Shown here: one piece after another, positions 36,054 through 45,585 of the stretch
Layout of the letters: every line of letters begins with the position of its first letter
Position numbering within the stretch: the stretch's first letter is position 1
Made by a program: the position numbers and the translations under genes
The notes under the pieces: model-generated
Database searches by the model: none
What the model saw: only the letters and a program-made list of their open reading frames with translations
What the model was told of the DNA's origin: nothing
Assembly: GCA_018110825.1 (NCBI GenBank)
Contig: JAGBCL010000095.1
Location: 392,563-456,562, forward strand
Direction: 5' to 3'
DNA from: Oscillospiraceae bacterium
Lineage (GTDB): Bacteria > Bacillota > Clostridia > Oscillospirales > Ruminococcaceae
Length of the DNA: 64,000 bases

Positions 36054-37022
36054 ATGAGTGACAAGCTTTTTATTCCACAGAATAAAAACGCACAGGACTG
36101 CGTTAAGAATGTAATGAAATATCTTTCCGATATTACCTATGAAAAAGTTATAACGGGTCAGCACACGCAAACAATGGCACAGGAGGAATTGCATTACATT
36201 GAACAGGTTACTGGCAAACAGCCTGCACTTCTCGGATTTGAGCTTCTTTCCTATTCGCCAAACATCAACTATTCTGAAACAGATGACGAGTGTATGAAAG
36301 AAGTTGAGGGAAATTACGGCACGCTGAAAAGAGCATGGGAATGGGCAGAGAAAAAGGGACTTATCACATTTACATGGCACTGGTTTTCACCTCTTGGCGG
36401 ACGTTCAAAATCTTTTTTTACAATTAACACCGACTTTGATGCGAGCAAGGCGGTAATTGACGGTACACCCGAAAATATTGCACTCATTTCCGATATGGAT
36501 ATGATGGCAGGTCTGCTTCGCCCGTTCTGCGACAAGCATATTCCGATTTTATGGCGACCTTTTCACGAGGGTGAAGGTGACTGGTTCTGGTGGGGGGCGA
36601 AGGGAAAAGATACTCTCAAAAAACTGTGGAGAATTATGTATGAGCGTTATACCAATGTACATAAGCTGAACAATCTTATCTGGGTGTGGAACTCACCTCT
36701 TCCCGAATCCTATCCCGGAGATGATGTTGTTGACATTATTTCAAGGGATATGTATCCTCCTGCTCACGAGCATAACAGCAGAAGTGAACGTTATTATGAG
36801 CTTGTAAAAATCAGTGAACAGCCGAAAATTGTACTTATTGGTGAAACGGGAACAATTCCGTCAGCAAAGGCGATTACCGAAGAAAAAATCGGCTGGGCAA
36901 GCTATATGACCTGGTCGAACGAATTCTGTATGAGTGAAGATTACACTACGAAGGAAGCATTGAAGGAAATGTACAATAGTCCTTATGCAGTTACAAAGGA
37001 CGAACTTCCGGAACTATATTGA
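36054..37022 (+). CDS. GH26 beta-mannanase-type glycosidase, cytoplasmic
   Basis: 322 aa from the ATG behind AGGAGGA. GH26 enzymes act mainly on beta-mannans. The acid/base motif is WRPFHEGEGDWFWWG with Glu172, and the nucleophile motif is LIGETGT with Glu264. ITGQHTQ and FTWHWFSPLGG are further family features. There is no signal peptide or carbohydrate-binding module, so it probably acts on imported manno-oligosaccharides. It is monocistronic: its own promoter precedes it and a terminator follows at 37039. Confidence 0.9.
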   Translation: MSDKLFIPQNKNAQDCVKNVMKYLSDITYEKVITGQHTQTMAQEELHYIEQVTGKQPALLGFELLSYSPNINYSETDDECMKEVEGNYGTLKRAWEWAEKKGLITFTWHWFSPLGGRSKSFFTINTDFDASKAVIDGTPENIALISDMDMMAGLLRPFCDKHIPILWRPFHEGEGDWFWWGAKGKDTLKKLWRIMYERYTNVHKLNNLIWVWNSPLPESYPGDDVVDIISRDMYPPAHEHNSRSERYYELVKISEQPKIVLIGETGTIPSAKAITEEKIGWASYMTWSNEFCMSEDYTTKEALKEMYNSPYAVTKDELPELY

Positions 37023-37038
37023 TTTGATAAATTAACTG

Positions 37039-37067
37039 AGGGATTGCTGTAAAATACAGCAATCCCT
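37039..37067 (+). terminator. Terminator-like hairpin after the GH26 gene
   Basis: AGGGATTGCTGT pairs with its complement at 37056-37067. Related GGGATT..AATCCC hairpins follow genes at 25.2 and 32.2 kb. Confidence 0.6.
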
Positions 37068-37191
37068 GATTTGTGTTTGCATGATTGCAAATCAACATCG
37101 GATATTTTTTGTACCTGTTTATAAGAAATATCAACAATTTCCTAAAACGGGTATTGCAATATATTAAAATTGATGAAAAAAGAACAAAAAC

Positions 37192-37220
37192 TTGACAATT
37201 TTATCGGCAAGTGCTATACT
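37192..37220 (+). promoter_or_regulatory. Promoter of the leader peptide-APH-ABC operon
   Basis: TTGACA (37192-37197), a 17-nt spacer and TATACT (37215-37220). Confidence 0.85.
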
Positions 37221-37255
37221 AACCCCATAATTTACTAAGAAAAGGAGGCAGACAA

Positions 37256-37351
37256 ATGATTAAGTTTACACATCACACATCCGAAACATTAATACTCAGG
37301 AATGAACACTTGTCTGCCGAAAAGCGTATCCTTGCGATATGTAGTTTTTGA
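37256..37351 (+). CDS. 31-residue leader peptide
   Basis: A short ORF with an excellent ribosome binding site (AAAGGAGG), placed between a consensus promoter and an intrinsic terminator. It begins MIKFTHHTSETLILR and ends KRILAICSF. GGCAGACAA, which joins the ribosome binding site to the start codon (37247-37255), is perfectly complementary to TTGTCTGCC inside the ORF (37310-37318). A ribosome stalling on the ORF would therefore change the RNA fold. Position and structure fit the leader peptides that control antibiotic-resistance genes by ribosome stalling. A RiPP or signal peptide precursor is the alternative. Confidence 0.7.
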   Translation: MIKFTHHTSETLILRNEHLSAEKRILAICSF

Positions 37352-37357
37352 CGGTCA

Positions 37358-37401
37358 GGGCGTGCATTTCTGTATGAAGTGCACGCCCTTTTTGTTTTTT
37401 G
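37358..37401 (+). terminator. Attenuator-like intrinsic terminator
   Basis: GGGCGTGCATTTC pairs over 13 bp with GAAGTGCACGCCC, followed by TTTTTGTTTTTT. It starts 7 nt after the leader-peptide stop and ends 22 nt before the APH gene, so the downstream genes need readthrough or antitermination. Confidence 0.9.
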
Positions 37402-37422
37402 TTTGAGGAAAGGAGTAGGAAA

Positions 37423-38091
37423 ATGAAAAGAATACAAACCCAAATCAATATAGATGATTTTCCAAACGAGCTTCATTACATATTTGAAAATGCAAAAGTT
37501 TATGACAGCAGTTCTCATCCGACTATGACAGTACTGTACAGCGAAAACGGCTACTATGTCAAGATAGGTGAAAAAGGAAGTCTGACAAAGGAAGCTGAAA
37601 TGGCGAAGCTGTTTGAACGTAACGGAATTGGTGTCGAGGTTGTTTCCTACATTTCCGATGTCAAGGACTACATGGTTACAAGACCTGCAAAGGGCGAGGA
37701 TTGTACGCATTATCTGAATGACCCGGAAAAACTTTGCAGGATTCTTGCCGAAGCAATGAAATTCCTGCACAGCAGACCCGTTGCAGATATTCCCGTATCT
37801 GCGTGTATGGAAACTTATGCGGGTCTGGATTTTATGAAGCAGGATACATTCATTCATGGTGATTTTTGTTTACCAAATATAATACTTGATGACTGGAAAT
37901 TCAGCACTTTCATTGATGTTGGGCTCGCAGGAGTCGGTGACAGGCATATCGACATTTATTGGGCACTCTGGTCGCTTAATCATAATCTGAAAACTGACAA
38001 GTACACAGACTGTTTTCTTGATTTGTATGGAAAAGACAGCTACGATAAAGATATTCTGAAAAAGGTTGCTGAAATTGAGTCACAGATGTAA
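37423..38091 (+). CDS. Aminoglycoside phosphotransferase-like kinase
   Basis: 222 aa from the ATG behind GAGGAAAGGAG. The catalytic loop is FIHGDFCLPNIILD, with the Asp of HGD and the downstream Asn. The metal site FIDVGLAGVGDRHIDIYWAL closely follows APH(3')-type enzymes (IDxGxxGxxDRxxD). It is some 40 residues shorter than usual APH(3'), mostly in the N-lobe. It probably phosphorylates an antibiotic or other small molecule. Being the first gene after an attenuator and before four ABC exporter genes supports a resistance or self-protection role. Confidence 0.8.
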   Translation: MKRIQTQINIDDFPNELHYIFENAKVYDSSSHPTMTVLYSENGYYVKIGEKGSLTKEAEMAKLFERNGIGVEVVSYISDVKDYMVTRPAKGEDCTHYLNDPEKLCRILAEAMKFLHSRPVADIPVSACMETYAGLDFMKQDTFIHGDFCLPNIILDDWKFSTFIDVGLAGVGDRHIDIYWALWSLNHNLKTDKYTDCFLDLYGKDSYDKDILKKVAEIESQM

Positions 38092-38128
38092 AATTTGATA
38101 ATTATTCAAAAAGAAAGGACTGATTAAA

Positions 38129-39955
38129 ATGAAGGAGAAAAAAGAAAGCAAAGTCCGCATATTTGCCAACAACTTCTATGCACTGAAAACCGTGTGGCAG
38201 ATAAGCAAGCGTCAGGTAATACATCTTGCTGTGGGAAATATCATTCACTATGTTGAGTGGATTTTTATGAGCATTTTCTTCCTGCGGTACGTCATAGGCG
38301 CAATAGAAAGAGAAGCACCCTTTGAGGAGATAATGCTGTTTATCGGCATCTGCTTTGCTGTGTGCTGTTCTATTGCGATATATTCAAGCTATCGCAAGGC
38401 TGTGGTTTATCCATGTACTGAGAATAAAGTTTACCGTTGCCTGTACAGAAAGCTTTATGCAAAGGCAAGAAACGTGGAGCTTCGCTGTTTTGAGGACGCA
38501 GACTTTTACAACAAGTACACGATGGCACTTGAAAATTCCGCTGATAAGATGATATCCTCGGTAAGAATGCTGTTCGAGGTGCTTTTTGGTGCAGTTGCGG
38601 CACTGGCGGCGTTCTGGTCGATGTTTACCATAGACCCGTGGTCAGTGCTGTTTGTAATTTCACCAATCATAGGTAACTTCGTTTTCGGACGTCTTATGAA
38701 CAAGATATGGGGCGGCAGATACGTTGATACAGTCAAAAACAACCGTATTGCCGAATACGTAAACCGTGTTATGCACCTTGCGGAATACGCAAAGGAGATA
38801 CGCTATTCAAGCATTCACCAGCTTATGATGAGCCGATACAACAAGGCTATGGACGGAAATGTGCAGGTTGCTGACAAGTACGCAAAGAAAGCTATTGTCT
38901 ACAACTGGGCACAGAACGTTACCACATTTGCTCTTGTTTTCGAGGGTATAATGATTTACTCCGCATACCGTACTATCGTTTCGCAGACTATGGGACTTGC
39001 GGAGCTTGCCATTATGTTCTCGGCAATGAATACGTCCTCTTGGATGCTTTTCTGTATGTTCAACAACATTACCGAGGCTATGAAAAACGGACAGTTCCTT
39101 GAATATTTCCGCACCTTTATGGAATACGAGGAGAAAATCCCCGAAGACCAAGACGGCATCATTCCCGAAAAGATACGCTCTATTGAGTTCAAGAATGTTT
39201 GCTTTGAGTACAAGAAAAGCGAGCAGGTAATCAACAACCTCAGCTTTAAAATTGAAGGCGACAAGGTTTGCGCTCTTGTTGGTCACAACGGCGCAGGAAA
39301 ATCCACTATCATCAAGCTTTTGTTCCGACTTTACGACCCCACAAGCGGCGAAATTCTAGTCAACGGCATAAACATCAAGGAATACAATCTCAAGGAGTAC
39401 CGCAAGCAGTTCTCCGCTGCTTTTCAGGATTATAAAGTCATGGCTATGTCGGTTAAGGATAACGTGCTTATGGGAGAAAAGTTCGATAATCACGATGAAA
39501 CAGCCGAGCGTGCACTGAAATGTGCAGGCGTCTGGGATAAGGTTTCGAGCCTTTCAAATGGTATGAATACCATTATGACAAAGGAGTTCGATAACGACGG
39601 TGCTGTTCTTTCAGGCGGCGAACAGCAGAAAATTGTTGTTGCAAGAGCATTTGCACAGCAGGCAAGTGTCAAGGTTTTTGACGAGCCGAGTTCAGCCCTT
39701 GATCCTATTGCTGAATATGATTTATACAAGGGAATCATGGACGAAAGCAAGGGACACATCACGCTGTTCATTTCGCACCGCCTGTCCTCCGTTAAGGACG
39801 CAGACAAGGTGTTTATGCTTGAAAACGGTGCTGTTATCGAGCAGGGCACTCACCGTCAGCTTATGGATATGGGGGGCAAATACTGCGAGATGTTCACAAA
39901 ACAGGCACAGAATTACCTTGCGGACGAAACTTACAGAGAGGGGGTTACAGCATGA
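38129..39955 (+). CDS. ABC exporter half-transporter 1
   Basis: 608 aa. An N-terminal six-helix membrane domain (residues 20-320) is fused to an ATPase domain. Walker A is VGHNGAGKST, the signature is LSGGEQQK, Walker B is VKVFDEPSSALDP and the switch is FISHRLSS. It resembles the permease-ATPase exporters found in bacteriocin and drug export loci. The next gene starts within its stop codon (ATGA), so the two form a heterodimer pair. No peptidase C39 domain is present. The cargo is unknown. Confidence 0.9.
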   Translation: MKEKKESKVRIFANNFYALKTVWQISKRQVIHLAVGNIIHYVEWIFMSIFFLRYVIGAIEREAPFEEIMLFIGICFAVCCSIAIYSSYRKAVVYPCTENKVYRCLYRKLYAKARNVELRCFEDADFYNKYTMALENSADKMISSVRMLFEVLFGAVAALAAFWSMFTIDPWSVLFVISPIIGNFVFGRLMNKIWGGRYVDTVKNNRIAEYVNRVMHLAEYAKEIRYSSIHQLMMSRYNKAMDGNVQVADKYAKKAIVYNWAQNVTTFALVFEGIMIYSAYRTIVSQTMGLAELAIMFSAMNTSSWMLFCMFNNITEAMKNGQFLEYFRTFMEYEEKIPEDQDGIIPEKIRSIEFKNVCFEYKKSEQVINNLSFKIEGDKVCALVGHNGAGKSTIIKLLFRLYDPTSGEILVNGINIKEYNLKEYRKQFSAAFQDYKVMAMSVKDNVLMGEKFDNHDETAERALKCAGVWDKVSSLSNGMNTIMTKEFDNDGAVLSGGEQQKIVVARAFAQQASVKVFDEPSSALDPIAEYDLYKGIMDESKGHITLFISHRLSSVKDADKVFMLENGAVIEQGTHRQLMDMGGKYCEMFTKQAQNYLADETYREGVTA

Positions 39956-41742
39956 AAAAGTTTAAAAAGCTGTTAGCCGATAATCTGTGGCTGTTTAAGA
40001 TATGCTACAAAGCCGCACCGTCCTATATGATTTGCTACATAATCGAGGCAATACGAAACGAGCTTGTAGTATTCCTTGAATTTACGCTGGCGCTTAACTT
40101 TGTTTTAGAGTGTGCAGAGTTCGGCAGACCGTTCAAGACAGCGGCAATTTTCCTGCTGTCACTTCTTGCGTTTGTAGTGCTGGGACTGCTTTTCAATGCT
40201 TTTCTTTATCAGAAATTACAGCAGAAGGCACAGCCGAAAATCAAGCAGGCGATAAAGCAGATGATGTTTGACAAGGCAAAGGAAATCGACCTTGAATGCT
40301 ACGACAACCCCGAATTCTACAACGATTATGTGCTGTCCGTTTCCGAGGTTGATAATCAGATAGGACGTATATTCACGCTTATCACAAACCTCTGCACGGG
40401 ACTTGTTTCAATCGTACTTTCGGGTGCATTTTTTATCGGCACTGACCCTATCTCGTTTATCTTCATAGCGGTATCCTTTGCCGCTTCCTTATGGTCAGGC
40501 AAGGCTCTGAACAAGCTGAATTTCAAAATCAGAAACGAGAAAAATCCTCACGAAAGAAAGCTTGGATATGTAAACCGTGTGTTCTATCTCAATGACTACG
40601 CAAAGGAAGTCCGACTCAACACTGAGGTTTCCGACGAGTTGCTTAAAGACTTTGACGAAACCAATGACAAGGTTCTCGCAATCGACAAAAAGAACGCGGG
40701 AAAGCGTTTCGGCTTGCAGCTTCTAAAGGACTACATCTGCAACAATTTCCTTATTGACGTTGTGTATATGGTTTATCTTGTGTACTGTGCGGCAGTGCTC
40801 CACAGAATTTCCTACAGTAACGTTGCCGTAATGCGTGGTACAGCAAACAGAATGAAAAACCGTATGCGCCAGTTTTCCGACGTATTCCCGAAAATGGAGG
40901 AGATAAGCCTTTACGTTCAGAAAATGAAGAATTTTCTTGACATTGAGCCGAAAATTATCAGCACTGACAAAAAGCCGCTTCCCGAAAAGCCTACTGAAAT
41001 TGAGCTTCGTAACGTTTCCTTCGGCTACAACGAAAAGGATGGTTATATCCTGAATAACGTAAGTATGAAGCTTGACCCGTACAGCAAAATTGCTATTGTC
41101 GGCTACAACGGTGCGGGCAAGACCACGCTGATAAAGCTGATTATGCGTTTGTATGACCCTAATGAGGGCGAAATTCTGCTTGACGGTGTTAATATAAAGG
41201 AATATGATGTTGAGGAATACCGCCGCAAGATAGGAACGGTTTTCCAGGACTTCAAGATTTTTGCCGCAACGGTAAAGGAGAATGTTCTGCTTGATTTTGC
41301 TGAATATGGCAAGGACGAGGATGTGCTCAACGCTATAGGAAAAAGCGGCTTTGCTGAACGTCTTGAAACACTTGAATGTGGACTTGAAACAAATCTTACC
41401 ACAGAGTTTGAGGAGGACGGCGTGAACCTTTCGGGCGGTGAGGGACAGAAGCTTGCAGTTGCCCGTGTATTCTACAAGGACGCTAACCTGATTATCCTTG
41501 ACGAGCCAAGCTCCGCACTTGACCCGATTGCTGAGTATCACCTCAACCATTCAATGCTTACAGCGGCTGAAAATAAATCAGTCGTGTTCATCTCTCACAG
41601 ACTCTCAACAACAAGAATTGCCGACCGTATCTATATGCTTGAAAAAGGCAGGATTATCGAGGAAGGCAGTCACGCTGAACTACTTGAGCGAAAGGGCAAG
41701 TACGCTGAAATGTGGCGTGTTCAAGCAGGACAATATCTATAA
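39952..41742 (+). CDS. ABC exporter half-transporter 2
   Basis: 596 aa, same architecture as its neighbour. Walker A is VGYNGAGKTT, the signature is LSGGEGQKLAVAR, Walker B is LIILDEPSSALDP and the switch is FISHRLST. It overlaps the preceding gene by 4 nt. The catalytic Glu after Walker B is present in both halves, so both ATP sites of a heterodimer could be active. Confidence 0.9.
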   Translation: MKKFKKLLADNLWLFKICYKAAPSYMICYIIEAIRNELVVFLEFTLALNFVLECAEFGRPFKTAAIFLLSLLAFVVLGLLFNAFLYQKLQQKAQPKIKQAIKQMMFDKAKEIDLECYDNPEFYNDYVLSVSEVDNQIGRIFTLITNLCTGLVSIVLSGAFFIGTDPISFIFIAVSFAASLWSGKALNKLNFKIRNEKNPHERKLGYVNRVFYLNDYAKEVRLNTEVSDELLKDFDETNDKVLAIDKKNAGKRFGLQLLKDYICNNFLIDVVYMVYLVYCAAVLHRISYSNVAVMRGTANRMKNRMRQFSDVFPKMEEISLYVQKMKNFLDIEPKIISTDKKPLPEKPTEIELRNVSFGYNEKDGYILNNVSMKLDPYSKIAIVGYNGAGKTTLIKLIMRLYDPNEGEILLDGVNIKEYDVEEYRRKIGTVFQDFKIFAATVKENVLLDFAEYGKDEDVLNAIGKSGFAERLETLECGLETNLTTEFEEDGVNLSGGEGQKLAVARVFYKDANLIILDEPSSALDPIAEYHLNHSMLTAAENKSVVFISHRLSTTRIADRIYMLEKGRIIEEGSHAELLERKGKYAEMWRVQAGQYL

Positions 41743-41883
41743 TTCATCCATCCACCTCAACATTTAAGGAGGTAAGTTTGAAAATAATTTTCAAACTGTG
41801 AGTTTTGTGTTTTTGAAACTGCCGTTTCAAATTTTGTAAACAAAACCACACAAAACGTCACATGAAAGGAGGAAGTCATATTT
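41743..41883 (+). promoter_or_regulatory. Structured intergenic leader with a possible 7-codon ORF
   Basis: AAGGAGGTAAG is followed by TTG at 41778 and a 7-codon ORF (MKIIFKL, stop at 41799-41801). Three stems overlap or follow it: TTTGAAAAT/ATTTTCAAA, TTTGAAAC/GTTTCAAA and GTTTTGTG/CACAAAAC. The second exporter pair starts after them. This resembles a second short-peptide attenuator, this time acting on translation of the third transporter. Inference only. Confidence 0.5.
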
Positions 41884-43689
41884 ATGACAAAAGAAAAACC
41901 AAAACATTCCTCTCTGTCGAATGTAATGTATATGCTGAAAATCCTGTGGCGGGGCAGTAAAGGCTACGTCATTTACACGTTCATCAAGGAATTCAACGAG
42001 AACGTGTTCTGGACAATATTTTCGGTATATCTGACAGAGTGGATTTATGTTGCAATTGAAAACAAAACGCCCTTTACGGCGCTTGCTTCATTTGTGGGAG
42101 CAATGTGTATCGGGCACATCTGCATCCACATCACGGCAGCAATTCATCAGCTTTGCGAAAAGCAGTTTTTGCCGAAGATGTATCAGGATTTCTACAAGCG
42201 TGTTATTCGCAAGTCAATTTCAATGGAGTATGCCGAGTTTGAGCGTCCCGATTTCTATGACAAGTACACCCGTGCGCTGAATGAGTGTCAGTGGAGGGGA
42301 AACAATATCCTCTACTACTCAGCATACCTCGTTGCGGGTATTGCTTCGGTAATTGCGGCAACAATAATTGTTGCGGACGTTGACCCTGTGCTGCTTGTTT
42401 TCATTGTGCCTATGGTTGCGGTGTCGATGTTCTTCGGTAAGAAGGAGGGCGACCTGTACTACTCACTTGATATGTCCAATACCCGTGATGGTCGTATCGG
42501 AGGCTATGCAAAGCGTGTGTTCTACGAAAAGAAATATGCCGCTGAATTACGTCTTTTCGGTATCGGGAAATTACTGCTTTCTCGTCACGAAAAGGCTTAT
42601 GAGGAAATGGAGGAGCGTACACGGAAAATCCGCAGGAAACTCTGTATTATTGAGCCGTTGAAGTGGATTATCTACAACCTTTTGTCCACAATTCTGCCGT
42701 ATCTTTACATAGCTTTCGTGCTTAACGAGGGCGAGGTGCAGACGGCGGCGTACATCGCTATGATACCTGCACTCAGCACGCTTTCGTGGAGAACTTCCGA
42801 TGCAGTTGAGCTCATAGTTGCTCTTGCAAAGGAAAGTGCATTCGTAAACAATCTCCGTGAGTTTCTTTCCTACGAGCCTAAGATAAGCGAAAGTGAGCTT
42901 ATCAAGGCGAAAAATCTTTCCGATATCGAAATCAAGGATATGTGCTTCACCTATGAGGGTGCAGACAAGCCTACACTTCACGATGTAAACATCTCAATCC
43001 GCAAGGGCGAGAAGATTGCCATTGTAGGTCATAACGGTGCAGGCAAGACAACTCTTGTAAAGTTGATTATGGGACTTTACAATCCAACCAAGGGTGCAAT
43101 AAAAATCAGCGGCGAGGACACGTCAAGGTACGAGCCTAAATCCCTGCACCGTCGTTTCGGTACGGTGTTCCAGGATTTACAGGTGTTTGCACTTCCTCTT
43201 TCTCACAACGTCTTAATGCGTAAGCCTAAGACTGACGAAGAAAGAAAACTTGTTGAGGATTCACTTCGCAAAGCACAGTTCGGCGAAAAGCTTGACAGCC
43301 TTGAAAAAGGCATTGACACAATGGTTACCAAGGAGTTTGATGAAAACGGTATGGGACTTTCGGGCGGCGAGGCACAGAAGATTGCTATTGCAAGAGTTTT
43401 TGTACGAAAACCAGACATTGTAATCCTTGACGAGCCAAGCTCCGCACTTGACCCCATTGCCGAATATAATATGTACAAGAATATGCTTACCGCAACTGAT
43501 GGTGAAACGGTTATATTCATTTCACACCGTCTTTCCGCAACCCGTGATGCTGACCGTATCTATATGTTTGAGCACGGTACTGTAATTGAGCAGGGAAGCC
43601 ACGCTGAGCTTATGGAGCTTAACGGAAAATACGCGGAAATGTGGAAGCTTCAGGCACAGAATTACTTAGCAGAGGAGGTGTCGGTATGA
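41884..43689 (+). CDS. ABC exporter half-transporter 3
   Basis: 601 aa, start behind AAAGGAGGA. Membrane domain, then Walker A VGHNGAGKTT, signature LSGGEAQKIAIAR, Walker B IVILDEPSSALDP and switch FISHRLSA. It ends in a 4-nt overlap with the fourth transporter gene. The cluster thus consists of two heterodimeric exporters in series, which probably arose by tandem duplication. Confidence 0.9.
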   Translation: MTKEKPKHSSLSNVMYMLKILWRGSKGYVIYTFIKEFNENVFWTIFSVYLTEWIYVAIENKTPFTALASFVGAMCIGHICIHITAAIHQLCEKQFLPKMYQDFYKRVIRKSISMEYAEFERPDFYDKYTRALNECQWRGNNILYYSAYLVAGIASVIAATIIVADVDPVLLVFIVPMVAVSMFFGKKEGDLYYSLDMSNTRDGRIGGYAKRVFYEKKYAAELRLFGIGKLLLSRHEKAYEEMEERTRKIRRKLCIIEPLKWIIYNLLSTILPYLYIAFVLNEGEVQTAAYIAMIPALSTLSWRTSDAVELIVALAKESAFVNNLREFLSYEPKISESELIKAKNLSDIEIKDMCFTYEGADKPTLHDVNISIRKGEKIAIVGHNGAGKTTLVKLIMGLYNPTKGAIKISGEDTSRYEPKSLHRRFGTVFQDLQVFALPLSHNVLMRKPKTDEERKLVEDSLRKAQFGEKLDSLEKGIDTMVTKEFDENGMGLSGGEAQKIAIARVFVRKPDIVILDEPSSALDPIAEYNMYKNMLTATDGETVIFISHRLSATRDADRIYMFEHGTVIEQGSHAELMELNGKYAEMWKLQAQNYLAEEVSV

Positions 43690-45518
43690 GTAAGAAGAAC
43701 GAACAGAAAAAAGACAAAATCAAGATGTCAAGGCTTATTTCCAACGTGTTTTATGTTGTAAAATATGCTCTCCGTCACGACAAGAAGCTGCTCCTTTCAT
43801 ACATTGTAAGCCAATGCGTTTTCAGAGGTATCGGCGCATTCATTGATACATTCCTGCTTATGGAAATCATCAATATTTTCACCACAACCGCAGACGTAAT
43901 AAGCGTGGTAAAAATACTTGCGGTTATGTTTTCTTTGCACGTTGTACGAATGATAATTTTCCGTTACCTTGAAAATTATTTCTGGACGAAAATGGTTGGA
44001 TTCACGGGAAAGGTACAGCGTGAGCTTATGGAAAAGGCTCAGCTGATGGACTTGAAATGCTATGACATTCCCGAATATTTCGATGATTTCATCATTGCCG
44101 CTTCACAGTCAGAGGAGATGTGCAAGAAAGCGATTATGAGTGCCGCAAGTATTATTTCCACCGTGGTTGCAATGGCTGTTTCGGGAACAATGATTATCAC
44201 CCTCAATCCTGTTGTAGCGGTTTTCCCTGTAATCGGCTTCATCATCAACATTCTGACACGCTTCAGAATTACAAAGCTTGAGTATGAATACAACCTCGAA
44301 AAACAGCGTATCGGAAGAAAGGCTGACTACTCAAAGCGTGTGTTCTATCAGCCTGAGTACGCAAAGGAAATCAAGCTGACAGGCATTGAAGAAGCACTTA
44401 TGGAGCAGTACGATGAGGCTATTGCCGAGGAGAGAAAAATGGCATTGAAATACTCGCTGAAAATTCTTCCGCCAACACTTATCAACTGGATTTGCGTGTT
44501 CACGCTTTGCCAGTTTTACGCTGTTCCTGTTTATCTTGCGTACCTTGCAATCGAAAAGAAATCCATTCAGCTTGGTGAAGTTGCATCCCTGAAAAATGCA
44601 ACAAACCTGATTAAAAGTCAGCTTGACCAGATGAACTATGCTCTTGTTGATTTTCAGAATGTGGGGCAGTACGCTGAAAAGTTCCGCCGCTTTATGAATT
44701 ACGAAATCAACATTGAGGGATGTGAGGGTGAAGTTGCTGTTCCCGAAAATGATTGCACGCTTGAACTGCGTAATGTAAGCTTCAAATACAAGGACAGCGA
44801 GAAATACGTCCTGCGTAACGTAAGTATGACAATCCGCAAGGGTGAGAAGCTTGCTCTTGTAGGCGAAAACGGTGCAGGTAAGTCTACACTTATAAAGCTT
44901 ATTATGCGGCTTTATGACGTAACCGAGGGAGAAATTCTTTTCGGCGGAGTTGATATCCGAAAGCTTGACACAAAGGCTTACCGTGAGAAAATCGGAGCCG
45001 TGTTCCAGGATTTTCAGATTTACGGTGCAAGCCTTGCTGAAAACGTAAAGACGGATTTTGTTGCTGAAAGCGACAGCGGGAAAATTGTTGAAGCCCTTGA
45101 AAGAGCGGATTTCGGAAGTAAGCTTGCAACCCTTGAAAGAGGCATTGATACCGAGCTTACCAAGGAATTTTCCGAGGAGGGAACAATGCTTTCGGGCGGC
45201 GAGGGACAGAAGGCGGCAATTGCAAGAATGTTTATGCGTGATATGCCGATTGCAATCCTTGACGAGCCGAGCTCGGCGCTTGACCCGATTGCTGAGTACC
45301 GCCTCAACAAGAGTATGCTTGACAATGCGGAAAATCAGGCGGTTATCCTTATTTCCCACCGACTTTCCACTACCAAGGATGCTGACAGAATTATTCTCCT
45401 TGAAAACGGCTCAATTGCCGAAAGCGGAACACACAGCGAGTTGCTTTCTAACGGCGGAACTTACGCTGAAATGTGGAATGTTCAGGCGGAAAAATACTGT
45501 GCTTCAATTTATGCTTAA
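43686..45518 (+). CDS. ABC exporter half-transporter 4
   Basis: 610 aa from the ATG at 43686, which overlaps the stop of transporter 3 (ATGA). Walker A is VGENGAGKST, the signature is LSGGEGQKAAIAR, Walker B is IAILDEPSSALDP and the switch is LISHRLST. It is the last gene of the operon. A GC-rich hairpin follows at 45586. Confidence 0.9.
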   Translation: MSKKNEQKKDKIKMSRLISNVFYVVKYALRHDKKLLLSYIVSQCVFRGIGAFIDTFLLMEIINIFTTTADVISVVKILAVMFSLHVVRMIIFRYLENYFWTKMVGFTGKVQRELMEKAQLMDLKCYDIPEYFDDFIIAASQSEEMCKKAIMSAASIISTVVAMAVSGTMIITLNPVVAVFPVIGFIINILTRFRITKLEYEYNLEKQRIGRKADYSKRVFYQPEYAKEIKLTGIEEALMEQYDEAIAEERKMALKYSLKILPPTLINWICVFTLCQFYAVPVYLAYLAIEKKSIQLGEVASLKNATNLIKSQLDQMNYALVDFQNVGQYAEKFRRFMNYEINIEGCEGEVAVPENDCTLELRNVSFKYKDSEKYVLRNVSMTIRKGEKLALVGENGAGKSTLIKLIMRLYDVTEGEILFGGVDIRKLDTKAYREKIGAVFQDFQIYGASLAENVKTDFVAESDSGKIVEALERADFGSKLATLERGIDTELTKEFSEEGTMLSGGEGQKAAIARMFMRDMPIAILDEPSSALDPIAEYRLNKSMLDNAENQAVILISHRLSTTKDADRIILLENGSIAESGTHSELLSNGGTYAEMWNVQAEKYCASIYA

Positions 45519-45585
45519 AATCAGAATGTACCAGTCCATAAAAACGGACAATAGAAAAATCCATCTTATGGTATAAAGAAATAAA

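Noticed and set aside
43641-43685. Earlier in-frame ATG for transporter 4
   Set aside because: It would overlap transporter 3 by 49 nt with no RBS. The ATGA overlap at 43686 matches the coupling of the first pair.
44331-45359. A 342-codon minus-strand open frame
   Set aside because: It is antisense to the fourth ABC transporter, with Cys/His-rich non-protein-like sequence. The same applies to 40723-41550 opposite transporter 2.
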